From contig OW121853.1 in the NCBI GenBank assembly GCA_933228895.1, positions 126,314,133 through 126,378,132 of the forward strand: DNA of 64,000 nt. Reading direction: 5' to 3'. Every line of letters starts with the position of its first letter. The first letter of the stretch is position 1. Below, piece by piece: positions 61,011-64,000 of this stretch. The stretch comes from Platycnemis pennipes (lineage: Eukaryota; Arthropoda; Insecta; Odonata; Platycnemididae). The translations under genes and the position numbers were made by a program. The notes beneath the pieces were generated by a model. The model saw only the letters and a program-made list of their open reading frames with translations, was not told the origin of the DNA and did not search any database.

Positions 61011-64000
61011 GTAATTATTCCCTCTGCCACTATCAAAAACTTATTTTCAATATGTAAATTGGAGTGGATTTTTGGATCAGTTTGCCCATCACTTTACTCT
61101 ACATTTAAATCTCCTGACAATTACTTACAATGTGAATGTTCATGGACTGCAATACATTAGTATCAATAACCAAATCATGTCAAATATAACTGAGCAGTAA
61201 CCCTGTCTGAGTCTTTCATACACTCTACCTGTCCCGCTACCCCTCCCCCAAAAGAAATGATTTGGACTTTTGATGGTTTGTTGAAATAAATAGTCAGGGA
61301 AATGAATGTGTAACATGGAAAAGAGAGTTTATTAATGTGAACTTTTATGCAAGTTACACTACCTGTTACTAGTTAGTTATTTTCACAATGAAGAGTATTA
61401 TGTATTGTCTCCTGCCAGAAAGGATTGGTTCAATAATAGATACTAAGAATTGGTTGATACTTATTCCACTGGTTGTTAAGAGAATCAAGAAGCTAAGCTT
61501 CCAAAGTCGATTCTGGAAAGAAAAAAACTAAAATGGGAATATTTTAATTCCTAATCTCTGTGATTTTAAATTTCCTAAGTGTTAAGATATGATTGCGCAC
61601 TCGCTCACTGTATAGCAAACTTCAATGGCTAATCGCTTTCCTTTTTTTAGTGCTCAGTAGTACAATAAATAAGACTACACCTGATTTTGCTGAGTTGATT
61701 TAGCTATGGCTACATGAATAGGGACAACCAGCACTGTGAGTGACTGCTGTCTTCATAACTGCTAAGGCTGCACAGGGAAGAATCAAAACATTGCTAAGAA
61801 ATGGTGATTTTTCAAGCATGAAGGGTACACTTTTAATGATAAGAGGGTATTTTCCCTTTTTTAAAGGATGACATTAATATTTCTGTCTGTCTGAAGTCAT
61901 CAGGGATTAGAAATCCCTCATTAGCCATCGAAAGTACCAAAAAAAGCCAGTGGCAGTGACTACTGAGGCTGTGAACTACTCCCCCAGCAAACAAAAACGC
62001 TTGCACTCCTTTCATTTCGACTTTACTATGGTCATAAGAAGTTGCATGACAGAAATAGTACTTATGGGGAGCCATGTAATCATAATTTAGGATTTAATGA
62101 TGATCAAAAGCTATTAAAAACTTACAATAATATAGATTTACATGACTATGGTTACAACACTTGAGTATCACCATCAGGTAAGGTGCAAATGAAGACATGG
62201 GAATTTTAAGCTGCATGGGAAGTTGTTGAGCTTAAAGGAATCCTCTACATCATCAATATTTCTCCTGAATTTTGGCCCAGCAATTTTCATGAACAAGTGA
62301 TAAATTTGTCTCATTATAAATTTAAAATTGGAAACATGAATCTCGTAAAGAAAGGACGAAAGCATCCTCCACCTGTTCCCATATCCCTTTGCTACCTGGA
62401 AGTTGGCAGTTGATAGTGACATCCAACAGACACTCAACTCTTTAACACTGAATTGACTTATTTTGCGTGTCCACATGCAAATAAGTTTAGAAATGAATGT
62501 GGCTATGCCAAGAAGGCGATTGTTGTGGAGGACTAAAGAGTACAACAAGGAAATGAGCGATGTCGATAAGGGGTATCAAACAGCAGGGACTATGACTGAA
62601 GATGTCATGGCTGGAAGTGGCCGAAGAAGCTTAGTCTACGTAACAGTCGTCAAAGAATTTGTCTTCAACTCCTTGGGTATGTGGTTAAGTCGTCAACATT
62701 ATTGCTTTGCCATTGTGAGGCACCTTATCAGAGCCATGGCATCAAAGCCATGAGGGGGAGGTCCAGTGGTACACATCTGATGCAGCTGGGCCCTTTCGAG
62801 ACCAGGGAAAAAAAATCTCTTTCCCCCTGCACATAGGATGACATGATGAGGCATGATGGTTATCGTGAAAAGATTCAGAAAGTGGCCATTGTGAAGTGAC
62901 CATTCCTAACACCATAGGGTATCAGCATGCTGGCGTAGATGGTGTATTGCCGGTGGCTAGTGAGCAGGAGCAGGCTACGTTGTGTATCAAAAAATCTATT
63001 TTAGTTTTGGCATTACACTAATGGTTGCAAAAGTTCTTAACAGACCCTAAATCAGGATACTTTGTAGAATCTCATGATATAGGTTTTTTTTCTAGCTCAA
63101 TGTGGTTTTCAATTATTTTCCTACATTAACCCTTTCGCTACGAAGGACGTGTTAAAACGGCGTCAATTTTTCTACGCAAACCAACGAACGACGTGTTAAC
63201 AAGTCGTAGTCGCTAAGCTAGCCCCAAGCAGGCCAGAAAGGTGTGTGTTTTAAAGGCCCTCTTCTCGGGACGTCTTAGGTACCCTTTCTCGGTCCGCGGG
63301 AGAGGATTATTCCGACCCTTCGTTGCTGTGCGCGACCCAATCCCCGCAGGGGTCCTCGGTCAGTTGCTTGTAGGTGCAGTAGAATAACAAACTGAGAAGT
63401 TATTGTTTAATTGGAAAATTGAGCATTATAAGTATATTCCTTATGTTTAGTTCTACAACTGCAAATTTTAAACGGAGCTCTACCGTTATTTTTAACGTAG
63501 TTCGTGAGTAAAAGAATCTCAGAACAAATTTTTGTTAATTATTTAGTTGGTTATGAGTGATTTTTTATGTTTTTATTTAGTTAGGAAGTTATAATGTTTT
63601 TAGGTTCAACAACTGAATGCTATTTTTTCATATGTGTTGATGGCCATATTTTTCGTGAGTTTCAATGTTTATTTTTCCCTGTAATTACTCAGTCTAATAT
63701 AATCATGACAGCTGACGATTTCACTTTCTTTCGTTGGTCAATGCTTTCCGCCTAAAGAATAGTGATTTCTGGCAGTCCTTCGAATCGAAATTAAGGATTC
63801 CGTAGACCGTACATCTCATGAATTATCGTGTTGAAGATTTCTAAGTATCGTTTCTTTGATTGGCGCTCTGATGATGTCAAATGCCTGAATAAGGCTTTTT
63901 TATATTCATAATAATTTTATCGTTGAAAAGTGGTCAAAATAATTTAAGACTGTGACATAAAACGGCAAAATTATTTGCTTTACCATTGATACGATTTTTT
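61011..64000 (+). other. Start of ABCG intron 9, no exon seen
   Basis: I searched both strands for the expected TM3-TM6 exons and found none. The frame at 62463-62753 has no membrane segment and no ABCG motif. A TTAA followed by CCCTTTCGCTACGAAGGACG at 63126-63149 resembles a piggyBac-like MITE end; its partner would be beyond or is lost. 63130-63400 is richer in CG than the rest. Confidence 0.6.

Noticed and set aside
62463..62753. Next ABCG exon or a new gene
   Set aside because: The 96-codon frame has no membrane segment, no ABCG motif and no good splice sites that keep phase 0 from exon 9.

Overview
The window is eukaryotic: it has spliced genes with GT-AG introns of up to about 23 kb, an AT-rich intergenic background and a dense load of mixed transposable elements. 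Together these suggest an arthropod, most likely an insect with a large genome; I cannot name the species from the sequence. One host gene dominates. Nine coding exons on the + strand, between 10687 and 61010, encode 547 residues of an ABCG half-transporter of the ABCG1/ABCG4 type: an N-terminal ATPase domain with every canonical motif, an unusually long acidic/serine-rich linker, then the first two membrane helices. The last four helices and the stop codon lie beyond 64000.

Layout. 1-10160: upstream flank made almost entirely of dead transposons (Gypsy-like gag, hAT inside hAT, a TIR-element family, a Penelope-type endonuclease fragment, LINE remnants, a tRNA-derived SINE, a 75-bp-armed palindrome). 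10161-10680: GC/CpG-rich probable promoter and 5' leader. 10681-10840: first coding exon. 10841-33684: intron 1 of about 22.8 kb, holding a TIR element, a large inverted repeat pair, a complete piggyBac element inserted into a LINE, SINEs, a hAT element with an exact 8-bp duplication and a solo LTR. 33685-34418: exons 2-3 (Walker A, Q-loop). Intron 3 has a second piggyBac relic. 39612-39757: exon 4 (signature, Walker B). Intron 4 carries two TIR elements and two SINEs. 43400-43638: exon 5 (D-loop, H-loop). Intron 5 carries a third piggyBac relic and two pogo/Tigger elements. 50191-50496 and 53546-53763: exons 6-7 (linker). 56534-56702 and 60910-61010: exons 8-9 (membrane helices). 61011-64000: start of intron 9, no further exon seen.

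ABCG1-type half-transporters dimerise and move sterols or other lipids across membranes in the animals where they have been studied; the substrate here is inference. The mobile elements encode only broken proteins. Several could be delimited to the base through target-site duplications (8 bp for hAT, TTAA for piggyBac, TA for pogo), which gives a relative order of insertions. I saw no bacterial-type system, no CRISPR array and no second host gene. The most informative oddities are the nested transposons, hammerhead-like hairpin modules in Penelope-type repeats, CTCF-like motifs carried by a repeat family, and the expanded transporter linker.
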